From: Bacillota bacterium
GTDB lineage: Bacteria; Bacillota; Clostridia; Acetivibrionales; DTU013
DNA length: 64,000 bases
Direction: 5' to 3'
Assembly (NCBI GenBank): GCA_023426125.1
Contig: JAFABI010000090.1
Coordinates: 186,001 to 250,000, forward strand
Part shown: positions 52,822-62,525 of the stretch, piece after piece
How the letters are laid out: each line of letters begins with the position of its first letter
Position numbering within the stretch: position 1 is the stretch's first letter
Made by a program: the position numbers and the translations under genes
Notes under the pieces: model-generated
Databases searched by the model: none
Told to the model about the DNA's origin: nothing
Seen by the model: the letters and a program-made list of their open reading frames with translations, nothing else

Positions 52822-52878
52822 ATGTCAGGGGGACAGGTACATTGACATTCTATGTCAATGTACCTGTCCCCCTGACAT
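52822..52878. repeat. REP hairpin: perfect 27-bp inverted repeat after jetC
   Basis: ATGTCAGGGGGACAGGTACA begins the left arm (52822-52848); the right arm (52852-52878) is its exact reverse complement around a 3-nt loop. The 27-bp unit differs from the RAYT-linked REP at 43843 in two positions. It starts 11 bp after the jetC stop and may also stop transcription. The gap to 53036 holds no other clear feature. Confidence 0.9.
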
Positions 52879-53035
52879 ACGCTTGACATGCGAAAAAGAA
52901 ATATCGACTTTAAGATTTTGTTAACATATGGTATCCTCCGCTGTAATATTATTATAGAAAGACATTGTAGAAATTTGTAGTATAATGGATGTATAATCGC
53001 TTTACTTTAGCACAGTGAAAGGAATATGGGGTGGA

Positions 53036-54808
53036 ATGAGGAGAGAGGTCAAAGCGCGCAGTCATCGAAGGAGAAACCTGGCAATAATAGCGATATCAAT
53101 ACTTGTGACGACAGCCTGTCTGGCCGGGACTGCTTATGCGGTGTATTACTTTTTCTACATGCCCAACAACAGTGTTGTGCCGGCTTTTAAGGAGGGTGCG
53201 CTGAACCTTGTCATTGAAGATGAGGTAATTGACGATGGTGTATCACCCAAAATGATTGACGATAAGATTTTACTCCCTTTCGAGACGATAAAGAAATATA
53301 TCGATGAGAATATTAACTGGGACAGGGAGCTTCACAAGCTTAATATAACGACAAAAGACAGGGTTATCAGGATGAAAACCGACAGTCTGGAGGCATTTGT
53401 CAATAACAAGCCGGTTTCTCTTGAGATCCCTGTTATGGAGGAAAACGGGGAGGTTTTTGTTCCGCTGGAATTCCTCTGTGATTTTTACGGAATTGAGCTC
53501 ATATACCTGGAAGAGAACAATGTAATCCTCGTCGATTCTAAAAATAAAATCCGTCAAACGGCCGCCCCCCTCGACACCGAAGCGGTTGTCAGAAAGGGGA
53601 TGTCCATCCGCCAGCCGATCTTAAAGAAATTTGGAGATATTGATGCGGAAAATACCATGACAGTCTTTGAGGAATATGACAAATGGTATAAGGTAAGGAC
53701 TTCCGACGGCATGATCGGTTATATTGAAAAAAGATTCGTGGTTGTAAAGCTCCAGCTGCTTTCGCAGATACCCCCGGAGCCAGAGCCAAAAGAGGTATGG
53801 AAGCCGGAGAACGGCAAGATCAATATGGCCTGGGATTACACTTACGGCACTACCGTAAAGCTGTCTGCCAGGAAGAAAATCGAAGGTCTTGACGTCATCT
53901 CACCCACCTGGTTCCAGGTGACGGGGGAAGACGGCACGATCAAAAACAGGGCGGATGCAAAATATGTAGAATGGGCTCATAACAACGGCTATAAGGTATG
54001 GGCCCTTTTTAGCAACAGTTTCGGGGATGCGGAAAAATCCGGAAACTTTTTACGGAACACAGACGCCAGGGATAATGCCATCCGGCAGATTCTTGCTTTT
54101 GCTTCCCTTTATGGGCTCGACGGAATAAACCTGGATTTTGAAAACCTCCTGGACAGCGACAAGGACGCCCTTACGCAGTTTGTAAGGGAAATTACCCCGC
54201 TGCTCAGGGAACAGGGGTTGATCGTATCCATTGATATAAACACCTTACGCTGCTATGACAGGCAGGCTTTGGGAGAAATCGTGGATTATGTGGCCCTCAT
54301 GGCATATGACCAGCACTGGAGCGGCGGAGACACGGCGGGTTCTGTCTCGGAGGTAGACTGGGCTGACAGGACGGTAAATACCTTTCTGAAATCCATTCCG
54401 CCGGAGAAGCTGATCCTGGGTGTCCCTTTCTATACCCGGCTCTGGAAGCTGACGCCTGCTGAAAACGGGAAGACGGAATTGACCAGCCAGGCGCTTTCCA
54501 TGGAAGCGGCAAAAAAGCAGGTGGACGATAACAACGCTGCCGTTGTATGGGAGGAGGAGCACGGACAGTTTTATGCGGAGTATAAAAAAGAAGGCTCCAC
54601 CTACAAGGTATGGCTGGAAGATATAAATTCACTGAATTTAAGGACTTCGCTGGTCCACAAATACAAATTGGCGGGGGCGGCAGCCTGGCGTCTGGACTTT
54701 GAGACCCCTGACGTCTGGAGCGCCATAACGGGAAACCTGAAATCGGTGAAAAGCTATGCGGAGTGGAAGCAGGACAACGAAAACAAGACCTATGCCTATA
54801 TAAGATAG
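53036..54808 (+). CDS. Membrane-anchored GH18 glycosidase with copper-amine-oxidase-type and SH3-like domains
   Basis: The protein is about 590 residues. A basic N-terminus leads to one membrane helix (about 15-40), a copper-amine-oxidase-N-like fold (about 55-165, LLPFETIKKYIDENINWDRE), an SH3-like segment (about 175-240, WYKVRTSDGMIGYIEKRF), and a GH18 barrel (about 265-575) with catalytic DGINLDFEN near 361 and VALMAYDQHWSGG near 420. Such proteins trim peptidoglycan in Firmicute cell walls or spores. ATG 53036 is preferred to GTG 53015, which lacks a ribosome binding site. Confidence 0.87.
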   Translation: MRREVKARSHRRRNLAIIAISILVTTACLAGTAYAVYYFFYMPNNSVVPAFKEGALNLVIEDEVIDDGVSPKMIDDKILLPFETIKKYIDENINWDRELHKLNITTKDRVIRMKTDSLEAFVNNKPVSLEIPVMEENGEVFVPLEFLCDFYGIELIYLEENNVILVDSKNKIRQTAAPLDTEAVVRKGMSIRQPILKKFGDIDAENTMTVFEEYDKWYKVRTSDGMIGYIEKRFVVVKLQLLSQIPPEPEPKEVWKPENGKINMAWDYTYGTTVKLSARKKIEGLDVISPTWFQVTGEDGTIKNRADAKYVEWAHNNGYKVWALFSNSFGDAEKSGNFLRNTDARDNAIRQILAFASLYGLDGINLDFENLLDSDKDALTQFVREITPLLREQGLIVSIDINTLRCYDRQALGEIVDYVALMAYDQHWSGGDTAGSVSEVDWADRTVNTFLKSIPPEKLILGVPFYTRLWKLTPAENGKTELTSQALSMEAAKKQVDDNNAAVVWEEEHGQFYAEYKKEGSTYKVWLEDINSLNLRTSLVHKYKLAGAAAWRLDFETPDVWSAITGNLKSVKSYAEWKQDNENKTYAYIR

Positions 54809-54911
54809 AGCAATAGTAAAAATCAAAAGCTGAGTAAAAGCTAATTTCCTTGTATTCTGTTGAATCAAATGGTATAATTTCGGCAAAACAGCAATAAACT
54901 TGCTGTTATAG

Positions 54912-54937
54912 TGAAAAAAACACTTTTGTTTTTTTCA
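54912..54937. terminator. A/T-rich hairpin between the GH18 and mgtC-like genes
   Basis: TGAAAAAAACA and TGTTTTTTTCA form a perfect 11-bp stem with a 4-nt loop. It could terminate in either direction, although stem pairing is weak. Confidence 0.45.
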
Positions 54938-54976
54938 GTTGAAGCATTTATTTCTTCATAAAAGGGGAGACGAATT

Positions 54977-55639
54977 ATGTCATTATACCTTGAAATTCTT
55001 GTAAGGCTGCTGCTTGCAGGAATACTGGGCGGGATTGTCGGCTTTGAAAGGGAGCATACCCACAGGCCGGCAGGTTTTCGGACCCATATCCTGGTCTGCG
55101 TAGGCGCGGCTCTTGTCATGATAACTTCCGAATTCATCTTTGAACGGTATAAAATGGTCACGAATGTGGATCCGGCCCGGCTTGGGGCCCAGGTCATCAG
55201 CGGTATAGGCTTTCTGGGCGCCGGAACCATCATCAGGGACGGCTTCAACGTAAAAGGCCTTACCACCGCAGCCAGCCTGTGGGCGGTGTCATGCGTAGGC
55301 ATAGCAGTCGGCATCGGCTTTTATGCGGGGGCCATCCTGGCAACCGTGCTTATTTTTATTACCCTCATCGTTTTGAAAAAGATGGAGCTCATCTTCCCCA
55401 AAAAAACAAAAGACAAGGTCTTTTTTGTGGAATCGGACAACAGCCCGGGACAGATCGGACATATCAGCTGTGTGTTTGACAAATACAACACGGAGATTAA
55501 AAACATTGAATTTGTAAACAATGAAAAAGACGGCCTTATTGTGAAACTGACGGCGAAAGCTCCCGACAACCTCACCGGAAGGGGAATCATCGGCGACTTG
55601 CAGGAACTGCAAGGCGTTCGTAAGGTCTATGACGAATGA
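54977..55639 (+). CDS. MgtC/SapB-family membrane protein
   Basis: The 220-residue protein starts with the MgtC core of four to five helices (residues 1-140): LRLLLAGILGGIVGFEREHT, RTHILVCVGAALVMITSE, GIGFLGAGTIIRDG and GLTTAASLWAVSCVGIAVG. An ACT-like soluble C-terminal domain (about 150-220) follows. MgtC proteins help growth at low magnesium or modulate the F-type ATPase; the exact role in Clostridia is unclear. AAAAGGGGAGACG precedes the ATG. No magnesium riboswitch was recognised in the 168-bp leader. Confidence 0.9.
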   Translation: MSLYLEILVRLLLAGILGGIVGFEREHTHRPAGFRTHILVCVGAALVMITSEFIFERYKMVTNVDPARLGAQVISGIGFLGAGTIIRDGFNVKGLTTAASLWAVSCVGIAVGIGFYAGAILATVLIFITLIVLKKMELIFPKKTKDKVFFVESDNSPGQIGHISCVFDKYNTEIKNIEFVNNEKDGLIVKLTAKAPDNLTGRGIIGDLQELQGVRKVYDE

Positions 55640-55889
55640 TCCCTGTCTCAATTTGATTGACAAGCACAAGAAAGAAAGAAAAAACATACTATTTATTAGC
55701 ACTACAGCGCTGCAAAGCTCATCCATTCCAGGAATCGGAATGGAAAAGGCAATGATGACGCGATGATATGCATCGTTGTAGGATTAGGATCACTTTCCGA
55801 AGAAGCCGTGTACCCAGTGTGCCGGCTTTTCATGCCGTCCTGGGGGAAATACCCTTGTGGGCGGGCGATTCGGAATCGGGGGATGGAAC

Positions 55890-57347
55890 ATGACAAAGGT
55901 GGATCAGGATAGAACACCGTTATTTGATGCGGTGAAAAAATATGTGGAAGACAAGGTTATACAATTCCATGTGCCAGGGCATAAGCAGGGAAGAGGCATA
56001 GCGGAGCTGGCTGAATATATCGGAGAACGGGTAATGCAGATGGATGCAAATGGAATGGAGGATCTTGACTATGCCAATAACCCCACCGGCGTCATATACG
56101 AGGCCGAAAAGCTCCTGGCATATGCCTATGGCGCCCAAAACGCATATTTTCTGGTAAACGGCACAACCGCCGGAGTCCAGGCAATGATTATGAGCGCCTG
56201 CGAACCGGGAGACAAGATCATCATCCCCCGGAATGCACACAAATCCACCATCGGGGGAATCATTTTAAGCGGCGTCATGCCTGTCTATATTCAGCCTGAA
56301 ATCAATGAAAAGCTGGGGATTGCCATGGGCGTGACGGTGGAAAGCGTTAAGAAAGCCATGCGGGAAAATCCTCATGCAAAAGCCGTTTTCCTTATCAATC
56401 CTACTTATTACGGTGTCGCCTCGGACCTGAAATCTATTGTAAGGGCGGCTCACAGACACGGAATGGCCGCTCTGGTGGATGAAGCCCACGGCGCCCACAT
56501 GTGCTTTCATGACGATTTCCCTCTGACGGCAATGGAAGTGGGGGCGGATATGAGTGCGGCCAGTATGCACAAAACCTCCGGATCACTGACGCAAAGCTCG
56601 GTACTGCTGCTGCGGAGCAACTTTATATCGCCGGAAAAGGTAAAGCAGGTATTGAACCTTACCAGTACATCCAGTGCTTCTTATCTTTTGATGTGTTCAC
56701 TGGATGCGGCGCGCAGGCAGCTGGCCACAAAGGGCGACGACCTGCTGGACCATGTATTGCAGCTGGCAAGATGGGCGAGAAAAGAGATAAACGGCATCGG
56801 GGGGCTTTATGCCTTTGGCAGGGAGCTCTGTGGCACACCCGGCTGCTTTGATTTTGACGAGACCAAGCTGGGGATAAATGTAAGAAACCTGGGTTATACG
56901 GGTTATGAAATGGAAAAGCTTCTGAGAAAGAAATACAATATCCAGATTGAGCTGTCGGATATCTACAACATCCTTGCAATTGTAAGCCTGGGAGACAGGA
57001 AAGAGGATCTGGAGGCGCTGGTTGCGGCATTGAGGGATATAGCCTCCAAAGTCAAAGCCTGTGAACTGAAAACTTCCATAAAAATACCGGACAATCCGAA
57101 GATGATTGTTTCTCCCAGGGATGCTTTTTACAGCCCCCAAAAAGCCGTCGTGCTGGAAGAGTCGGTGGGAGAAATTGCAGGCGAAATGGTCATGGCCTAC
57201 CCTCCAGGGATTCCAGTGATCTGCATGGGGGAGCGCATCAGCAAGGATATCATTGATTACATCCATATCCTGAAGGAAGAAAAATGTGAGCTGCAGGGTA
57301 CTGCAGACCCCCATGTGGATTACATCCGGGTGCTGGGGACGGAGTAA
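55890..57347 (+). CDS. Orn/Lys/Arg decarboxylase family PLP enzyme
   Basis: The protein is about 485 residues: FHVPGHKQGRGI near residue 28, LVNGTTAGVQAMIMSACEPG near 88, LVDEAHGAHMCFH near 195 and the PLP lysine in ASMHKTSGSLTQSSVLLL near 228. The C-terminal domain (AYPPGIPVICMGERIS) is typical of the short Firmicute form (SpeA/Cad-like) without the N-terminal wing domain. Substrate (arginine, lysine or ornithine) is unresolved. Start ATG 55890 follows GGGGGATGGAAC. The preceding 250 bp shows no clear signal. Confidence 0.9.
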   Translation: MTKVDQDRTPLFDAVKKYVEDKVIQFHVPGHKQGRGIAELAEYIGERVMQMDANGMEDLDYANNPTGVIYEAEKLLAYAYGAQNAYFLVNGTTAGVQAMIMSACEPGDKIIIPRNAHKSTIGGIILSGVMPVYIQPEINEKLGIAMGVTVESVKKAMRENPHAKAVFLINPTYYGVASDLKSIVRAAHRHGMAALVDEAHGAHMCFHDDFPLTAMEVGADMSAASMHKTSGSLTQSSVLLLRSNFISPEKVKQVLNLTSTSSASYLLMCSLDAARRQLATKGDDLLDHVLQLARWARKEINGIGGLYAFGRELCGTPGCFDFDETKLGINVRNLGYTGYEMEKLLRKKYNIQIELSDIYNILAIVSLGDRKEDLEALVAALRDIASKVKACELKTSIKIPDNPKMIVSPRDAFYSPQKAVVLEESVGEIAGEMVMAYPPGIPVICMGERISKDIIDYIHILKEEKCELQGTADPHVDYIRVLGTE

Positions 57348-57451
57348 GTCTGTTGCTAAAACGTGACCCTGGCGAAAGAGAGTATATGGGATTGTGGCAC
57401 CTTCATTATCCCATGGGCTCACAGGCTGGCTGCAATAAACGTTGAACCTAG

Positions 57452-57495
57452 GTTGCATGAGCGAGCAATGGAGCGAAGCGGAATGACCAGCCTGC
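57452..57495 (+). repeat. Intergenic repeat sharing sequence with jetD
   Basis: GCATGAGCGAGCAATGGAGC, GAAGCGGAATGACCAGCC. The flanks GAGCGAGCA and GACCAGCC resemble those of the hairpin repeats at 23029-23113. The gap 57348-57660 has no gene. Confidence 0.6.
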
Positions 57496-57597
57496 TGTGC
57501 TGCCGGGTGTTCATATTGTCAATAACAAAGTGAAAGGAGGTGTTTTCTTTATTTTTATAAACAAAACATATTACATTTTTATCAAAATATAATACAT

Positions 57598-57625
57598 TTT
57601 ACAGCTTGTTTATCAATGTTATAAT
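57598..57625 (+). promoter_or_regulatory. Probable promoter of the sugar ABC operon
   Basis: TTTACA (57598-57603), 16 bp, TATAAT (57620-57625), 36 bp before the first permease gene, in very AT-rich sequence. Confidence 0.5.
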
Positions 57626-57660
57626 TCTAATATAAATTCACTGAATTCGGAGGTCAATCA

Positions 57661-58596
57661 ATGCAGCTAGTGCAAAAAGAGCCTTTTGTATTGAAAAAGT
57701 TGACAGCATCCATTCTGCACTATAAGTATATCTACTTATTAATACTGCCCGGACTGGTATTTTATGCAATATTCATGTACGGACCGATGTATGGCATTCA
57801 ACTGGCATTTAAGGAATATATAGTATCAAAAGGGATATGGGGAAGTCCATTTATTGGGTTTGACAATTTTAAATATATCATTTATGACTCCGACTTTTGG
57901 TATGCATTTCGAAACACGATCATTATAAGTATTTGCAAGCTTATTTTTGTTTTCCCTGCACCGATAATAATCGCTTTGGCTCTTAATGAGCTTGTAGACG
58001 GTACTTACAAGCGTATTTTACAAACAGTTTTTACATTTCCGCATTTTTTATCCTGGATTGTTGTGTCCGGTATAATACTCAACATATTTGGAGCCAACGG
58101 TGCAATCAACAATCTTCTGGATGTGATGGGGCTTGAAAAGCAGGCCTTCCTGGCATCCCCTCAGCTGTTCAGGCCGTTATTATATTTTACCGATATATGG
58201 AAGGAATCAGGCTGGTCATGTATTATATATCTGGCTGCTATTACCAGTATAAATCCTGAAATATACGAGGCTGCAATCGTAGATGGTGTAAACAGGTGGC
58301 AAAAGATGCGCTTCATTACTTTACCGGGTATTCATAGTACGATTGTGATATTATTTATTCTTAGTATAGGAAATCTAATGAATGCCGGCTTTGATCAGGT
58401 GTTCAATCTTTACAACCCGGTTGTATATGATGTCGGGGATATTATTGATACTTATATTTACCGCATAACCTTTCAAAACTCAAATGATCTTGGATTCAGT
58501 ACTGCCGTGGGCCTCTTCAAATCTATAATAAATCTGGTGCTGCTGCTGTCAGCCAACAAGTTGGCCAAAAAATCCACCGGTTCGGGAATATTTTAA
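57661..58596 (+). CDS. Sugar ABC transporter permease, LplB/YtcP-like type
   Basis: The 311-residue protein has six membrane helices and the permease EAA-like loop EAAIVDGVNRWQKMRFITLPG near residue 200. The N-terminal YIYLLILPGLVFYAIFMYGP followed by MYGIQLAFKEY is typical of the Lpl/YtcP CUT1 group that imports polysaccharide fragments or modified sugars. GGAGGTCAATCA precedes the ATG. It leads a four-gene set whose ATPase is absent; a shared MsmX-type ATPase elsewhere is likely. Confidence 0.9.
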   Translation: MQLVQKEPFVLKKLTASILHYKYIYLLILPGLVFYAIFMYGPMYGIQLAFKEYIVSKGIWGSPFIGFDNFKYIIYDSDFWYAFRNTIIISICKLIFVFPAPIIIALALNELVDGTYKRILQTVFTFPHFLSWIVVSGIILNIFGANGAINNLLDVMGLEKQAFLASPQLFRPLLYFTDIWKESGWSCIIYLAAITSINPEIYEAAIVDGVNRWQKMRFITLPGIHSTIVILFILSIGNLMNAGFDQVFNLYNPVVYDVGDIIDTYIYRITFQNSNDLGFSTAVGLFKSIINLVLLLSANKLAKKSTGSGIF

Positions 58597-58617
58597 ACGT
58601 AAAGGATGCACTAATCT

Positions 58618-59505
58618 ATGAAAACGCTTGATGTATCTAAAAACAATAAATTGACTGTCTCGAATATTATACTTTTTTTTATGCTGAGCTTATGGCTGGT
58701 TATCATACTCTATCCGTTCTATAATAGTGTGCTTATATCCATCATATCGCAGAAAACTTATATATCGTCGCCGTTTATGATTTTTCCAAAGGAAATTACG
58801 ATGGAAGCATACCGTTATGTGTTTGCATCCAAAGCCTTACTCAGTGGTTTTAAGATAACAGGGATAGTTGTTTTGCTTGGCGCAGCATATTGCATGCTGA
58901 TAACTACTGCTCTGGCCTATGGTCTTACCAAACCGTTTCCGGGGAGAAAACTGATTATTCGGCTCATTGTATTTACAATGTACTTTGGCGGCGGTCTAAT
59001 ACCTTATTACATCATTATAAGCAAGCTCGGCCTGGTTGATAAAATTGCCGTGATGATACTGCCGATGGCGGTTAATACCTTCTACCTTATCGTTATCATG
59101 AATTATTTCTACAGCTTGCCGGTAAGCCTTGAAGAATCGGCCAAGATAGAAGGTGCGAATGAGTTAACCATTTTTTTCAAAATTATTTTACCGCTGTCAA
59201 TGCCTATATTAGCTACTTTTGCATTGTTTTATGCAGTTGACCGTTGGAATGACTGGTTTACCGGACTGCTTTTTATAAAAACCGCTGAAAAAAGGCCGCT
59301 TCAACTGGTACTTAGAACGATCGTGTCAAATATCGATTCTATAAAGACCCAGACGATGGTCAACAGCGGCCTGTTTAACCATGTTTTTACAGATGGAGTA
59401 AAAATGGCTTCCGTTATTATTACGATGCTGCCGGTAATGATTATCTATCCGTTCCTGCAGAAATATTTTATAAAAGGAATAATGATTGGTGCTATAAAAT
59501 CTTAG
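58618..59505 (+). CDS. Carbohydrate ABC transporter permease, LplC-like
   Basis: The 295-residue protein has six helices: LWLVIILYPFYNSVLISII near 28 and the EAA-like loop EESAKIEGANELTIFFKIILPLS (shortened: ESAKIEGANE) near 180. It ends with the group's characteristic YPFLQKYFIKGIMIGAIKS. It forms the transmembrane pair with the preceding permease. AAGGATG lies 9 nt before the ATG; the gap between the genes is 21 bp. Confidence 0.9.
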   Translation: MKTLDVSKNNKLTVSNIILFFMLSLWLVIILYPFYNSVLISIISQKTYISSPFMIFPKEITMEAYRYVFASKALLSGFKITGIVVLLGAAYCMLITTALAYGLTKPFPGRKLIIRLIVFTMYFGGGLIPYYIIISKLGLVDKIAVMILPMAVNTFYLIVIMNYFYSLPVSLEESAKIEGANELTIFFKIILPLSMPILATFALFYAVDRWNDWFTGLLFIKTAEKRPLQLVLRTIVSNIDSIKTQTMVNSGLFNHVFTDGVKMASVIITMLPVMIIYPFLQKYFIKGIMIGAIKS

Positions 59506-59552
59506 GTTTATAAGGTGGTGAGAATCCCGGCTTATGTGAAACCGGAAAGCGT

Positions 59553-60596
59553 ATGGATAAGCTTAAAATAGCCTTAATAGGGGCAGGTACGTGGGGAGAA
59601 AATCATGCTGCATTGTACTGTGAACATCCCGGTGCGGAATTGGCAGCAGTATGTGATACGGATATATCAAAAGCCCGGCGCGTGGCGGACAGGTTTAACA
59701 TACCTGATCATTTGGTATATGCAAATCATAAGGAAATGCTGAGAAAGACGGATATTGATGCTGTTGCAATTGTAACGCCCGACTTTTTGCACAGGGATGT
59801 TGCTGTAGATTGTGCCAATGCTAAAAAACACATGCTTGTTGAGAAACCCCTGGCAACGACAAAAAAGGATTTATTTGACATCACTGAAGCTGTTGAAAAA
59901 AATAATATCAGGGTAATGGTTGATTTTCACAACCGATGGAGCCCACCCTTTTCAGTAATGAAACAGGCAATAAGCCACGGTGAAATAGGAGAGCCGTATA
60001 GTGCTTATTACCGCCTTAATGACAAGAAGTGGGTTGCGACAAATATGCTTGCATGGGCATCCAGGTCATCAATATTATGGTTCCTGGGCAGTCATAGCAT
60101 TGATACGCTCCGCTGGGTGTTTGATGATGAAATTGAAAGAGTTTATGCCGTATCTAGAGAAGGCATCCTGAAAAGAGAAGGAATAGATGCTGTCGATATG
60201 TACCAGTACATATTGGAATTTGGGAACGGTGGAATAGCAACGGTGGAAAACGGCTGGATAACGCCGAATTCACATCCTTGCATAAACGATATAAAGTTTA
60301 ATCTTTTAGGTACCCGGGGTATGTTTAATCTTGATTTAAGCAACAGCAATATGATAGAACGCTATATGGAGGATAAAGCAGACCATCCCGATGTACTGGT
60401 ACACCATTATGTCCATGGTAATGCGGCAGGGTTTGCCTATCAAAGCATACGTCATTTTGTCGACCGGTTGCTGTCAGGTGATGAATTCCTGGTTTCGCTA
60501 AAGGATGCGGTAAATACCACACTGGTCCTGCTGGCTGTCATGGAATCGTCAAAATCACGAAAACCTGTCACGGTGAAGGATTTGATTCTGAAGTAG
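59553..60596 (+). CDS. Gfo/Idh/MocA-family oxidoreductase
   Basis: The 347-residue protein has an N-terminal Rossmann fold (KIALIGAGTWGENHAALYCE), DAVAIVTPDFLHRDVAVDC near 70 and the catalytic EKPLATTK motif near 97. The C-terminal substrate domain includes GSHSIDTLRWVFDDEI near 187. These NAD(P)-dependent enzymes oxidise or epimerise sugars and inositols. Its place between permease and binding-protein genes suggests it processes the imported sugar. GGAAAG precedes the ATG. Confidence 0.9.
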   Translation: MDKLKIALIGAGTWGENHAALYCEHPGAELAAVCDTDISKARRVADRFNIPDHLVYANHKEMLRKTDIDAVAIVTPDFLHRDVAVDCANAKKHMLVEKPLATTKKDLFDITEAVEKNNIRVMVDFHNRWSPPFSVMKQAISHGEIGEPYSAYYRLNDKKWVATNMLAWASRSSILWFLGSHSIDTLRWVFDDEIERVYAVSREGILKREGIDAVDMYQYILEFGNGGIATVENGWITPNSHPCINDIKFNLLGTRGMFNLDLSNSNMIERYMEDKADHPDVLVHHYVHGNAAGFAYQSIRHFVDRLLSGDEFLVSLKDAVNTTLVLLAVMESSKSRKPVTVKDLILK

Positions 60597-60721
60597 ACAG
60601 TTTTTGTAAGCCGAGCGCTTATCGAAAGATTAAGTGCTTAGGATATTCATTTTTATTGGGTAACTACAGTAGATAAATTTCTGCTGTTCGCTTACAATAA
60701 TATATACTAGGAGGTAGAAGG

Positions 60722-62338
60722 ATGAAGAAAATTTTTACAGGCATGCTTGCTATATGCATGCTGGCGGTATTACTGCTTGGCGGCTGTGGTACCGGTCAGA
60801 CTGAGCCTACTGCCGCAGCTCCCGATTCAACTGCAGGTGCTTCCGAAAACAGTTCAGAAGTAGCAGGCAACAACTCGTTTAGCGAGAAGATCACCATAAC
60901 TGCCGCCGGACCGAACTTTATGGATGTTGACACGCAGAATAACGCATTATGGCAGGCCGTAACCCAGAAGTTCAATATTGACATAAAACTGGTTGAACTG
61001 AGTTGGGACGGTTGGGCGGAAAAGGTTCGTACATGGATGGGCTCGGGCGATATGCCGGATGTCGTCCAATGGGATTTCAACTATGTTGATTACCTGAATT
61101 TTGCAAAGTCCGGATTGCTAAAGCCCGTCCCCAGCCTTGACAAATTCCCGAATTTGAAAAAATTGACGGATGCTATGAAGATTGACGATTTTCTCCAAAT
61201 CGACGGGCAACTTTATGCATGGCCTCGCCGTCTTATTGTCAATCCTTACAACAACCAGGACAATAATGTTTATTTTTACCGTAAAGACTGGGCAGCCAAA
61301 GCAGGCGTGTCCGATATTACCGATAAGGGCCTTCTTACCATGGACGAATTTTTGACTGTTGCCAAAGCTTTTCGTGATAAGGATCCTGGTCAGTTTGGTG
61401 CAAAAAACATCGTGCTTGATTCGTCCCTGATGATACCAGGCATGACCGGTATCAACTGGTACAGCCCATATTACGACACGTTTAAAAAGGTAGACGGCAA
61501 ATATGTTTGGGGTGCATCGCTGCCGGAAACTGTAGAAGGCATCAAGTATATGAAAATGCTGTATGATGAAGGCATATTGTACAAAGACTTCTATACCAGC
61601 AAGGGCTATGATGCACGCGGACGCTTTTATTCAGGCCTCGTAGGCATATATGCGGATCCTCCGAACCTTGGACACTATTACGAATACCGGAATGAATTTA
61701 AGAAGGCAAATCCGGACCTTGATCCCAATGAGGCGATCGGCGCTTTTACTGTGAAAAACACCAATGGGAAAATTACTACCAAAGAACAGTCGGAATTCTG
61801 GTCAGCCTCGCTTTACAGTGCAAAAATGTCCGACAAAGCCCTTGAACGATTACATTACATGATGGATTGGCTTGCCGGCGACGAAGGGTCCAAATACTGC
61901 TTCTATGGAGTAAAGGGGATGGATTGGGACGAAAAGGATGGTAAAGTCGAGCTGAAGTGGTCCAAGGACAGTGATGGAAACATGGTCGCTCCGGATTACG
62001 GAAATGGAATATGGATTCGTCACTTTGCTCTGGCCGGCGGAGACCAGGATTGGGCAAATATGGCTATTAGCGATATAGACCGGAATTTGTTTAAGAAGCT
62101 TGCCGATTTTAAGGCTGAAAAAGGCGAGATGGTTGCAAACAATTATCCCCTTGAATATCTGAATACTCCGCTTAAATCGAAGTTTGGATCTTACAGCACG
62201 GGAGTCGACGACGAGATCATCAAGATCGTTTCATCTTCCAAGGATGTTGAGGAAGATTGGAACGCTTGGATCAAATCCATGCAATCAAAAATAGCCCCGA
62301 TACTTGATGAGATCAACGGACAGCTTGCAGACAAATAA
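60722..62338 (+). CDS. Extracellular sugar-binding lipoprotein of the ABC importer
   Basis: The 538-residue protein has a lipoprotein signal peptide with lipobox LLGGC (Cys22), then a Ser/Ala/Thr linker and a large type-2 binding fold (WDGWAEKVRTWMGSGDMPDV near 97, the usual SGDLPD-like motif). The size fits LplA/YtcQ-like proteins (about 500-560). GGAGGTAGAAGG precedes the ATG. The 125 bp before it might hold an internal promoter. Its ligand is unknown. Confidence 0.9.
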   Translation: MKKIFTGMLAICMLAVLLLGGCGTGQTEPTAAAPDSTAGASENSSEVAGNNSFSEKITITAAGPNFMDVDTQNNALWQAVTQKFNIDIKLVELSWDGWAEKVRTWMGSGDMPDVVQWDFNYVDYLNFAKSGLLKPVPSLDKFPNLKKLTDAMKIDDFLQIDGQLYAWPRRLIVNPYNNQDNNVYFYRKDWAAKAGVSDITDKGLLTMDEFLTVAKAFRDKDPGQFGAKNIVLDSSLMIPGMTGINWYSPYYDTFKKVDGKYVWGASLPETVEGIKYMKMLYDEGILYKDFYTSKGYDARGRFYSGLVGIYADPPNLGHYYEYRNEFKKANPDLDPNEAIGAFTVKNTNGKITTKEQSEFWSASLYSAKMSDKALERLHYMMDWLAGDEGSKYCFYGVKGMDWDEKDGKVELKWSKDSDGNMVAPDYGNGIWIRHFALAGGDQDWANMAISDIDRNLFKKLADFKAEKGEMVANNYPLEYLNTPLKSKFGSYSTGVDDEIIKIVSSSKDVEEDWNAWIKSMQSKIAPILDEINGQLADK

Positions 62339-62356
62339 AAGAAAGAAATAAGTTTT

Positions 62357-62390
62357 TATACATGCAGGCAGATGCTTGCCTGCATGTATA
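62357..62390. terminator. Strong hairpin after the binding-protein gene
   Basis: TATACATGCAGGCA and TGCCTGCATGTATA form a perfect 14-bp stem with a 6-nt loop, 18 bp after the stop. No T-run follows, so it may work as a transcript-end stabiliser rather than a strict terminator. Confidence 0.55.
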
Positions 62391-62433
62391 GGATAGAATA
62401 TTCAATAAGTCTTTGCTATATTACTTCCGATTT

Positions 62434-62493
62434 TTCTGCAATGTCGGTTGCATAGGCGACCAGCCCTGGCCGCAGGGACTGCATTTGCAGAAA
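62434..62493. repeat. Palindromic repeat, copy related to 30091-30170
   Basis: The left end TTCTGCAATG and the right end CTGCATTTGCAGAAA, with GCATAGGCGACCAGCCC inside, match the 30091 repeat in the opposite orientation but with the inner stem deleted. Confidence 0.6.
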
Positions 62494-62525
62494 TTTATAG
62501 TGGAAGTCATGTTTTTTACCGGTGT

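Noticed and set aside
54809..54976. Magnesium riboswitch before the MgtC-like gene
   Set aside because: Only one A/T hairpin is visible; no M-box-like structure could be recognised by eye.
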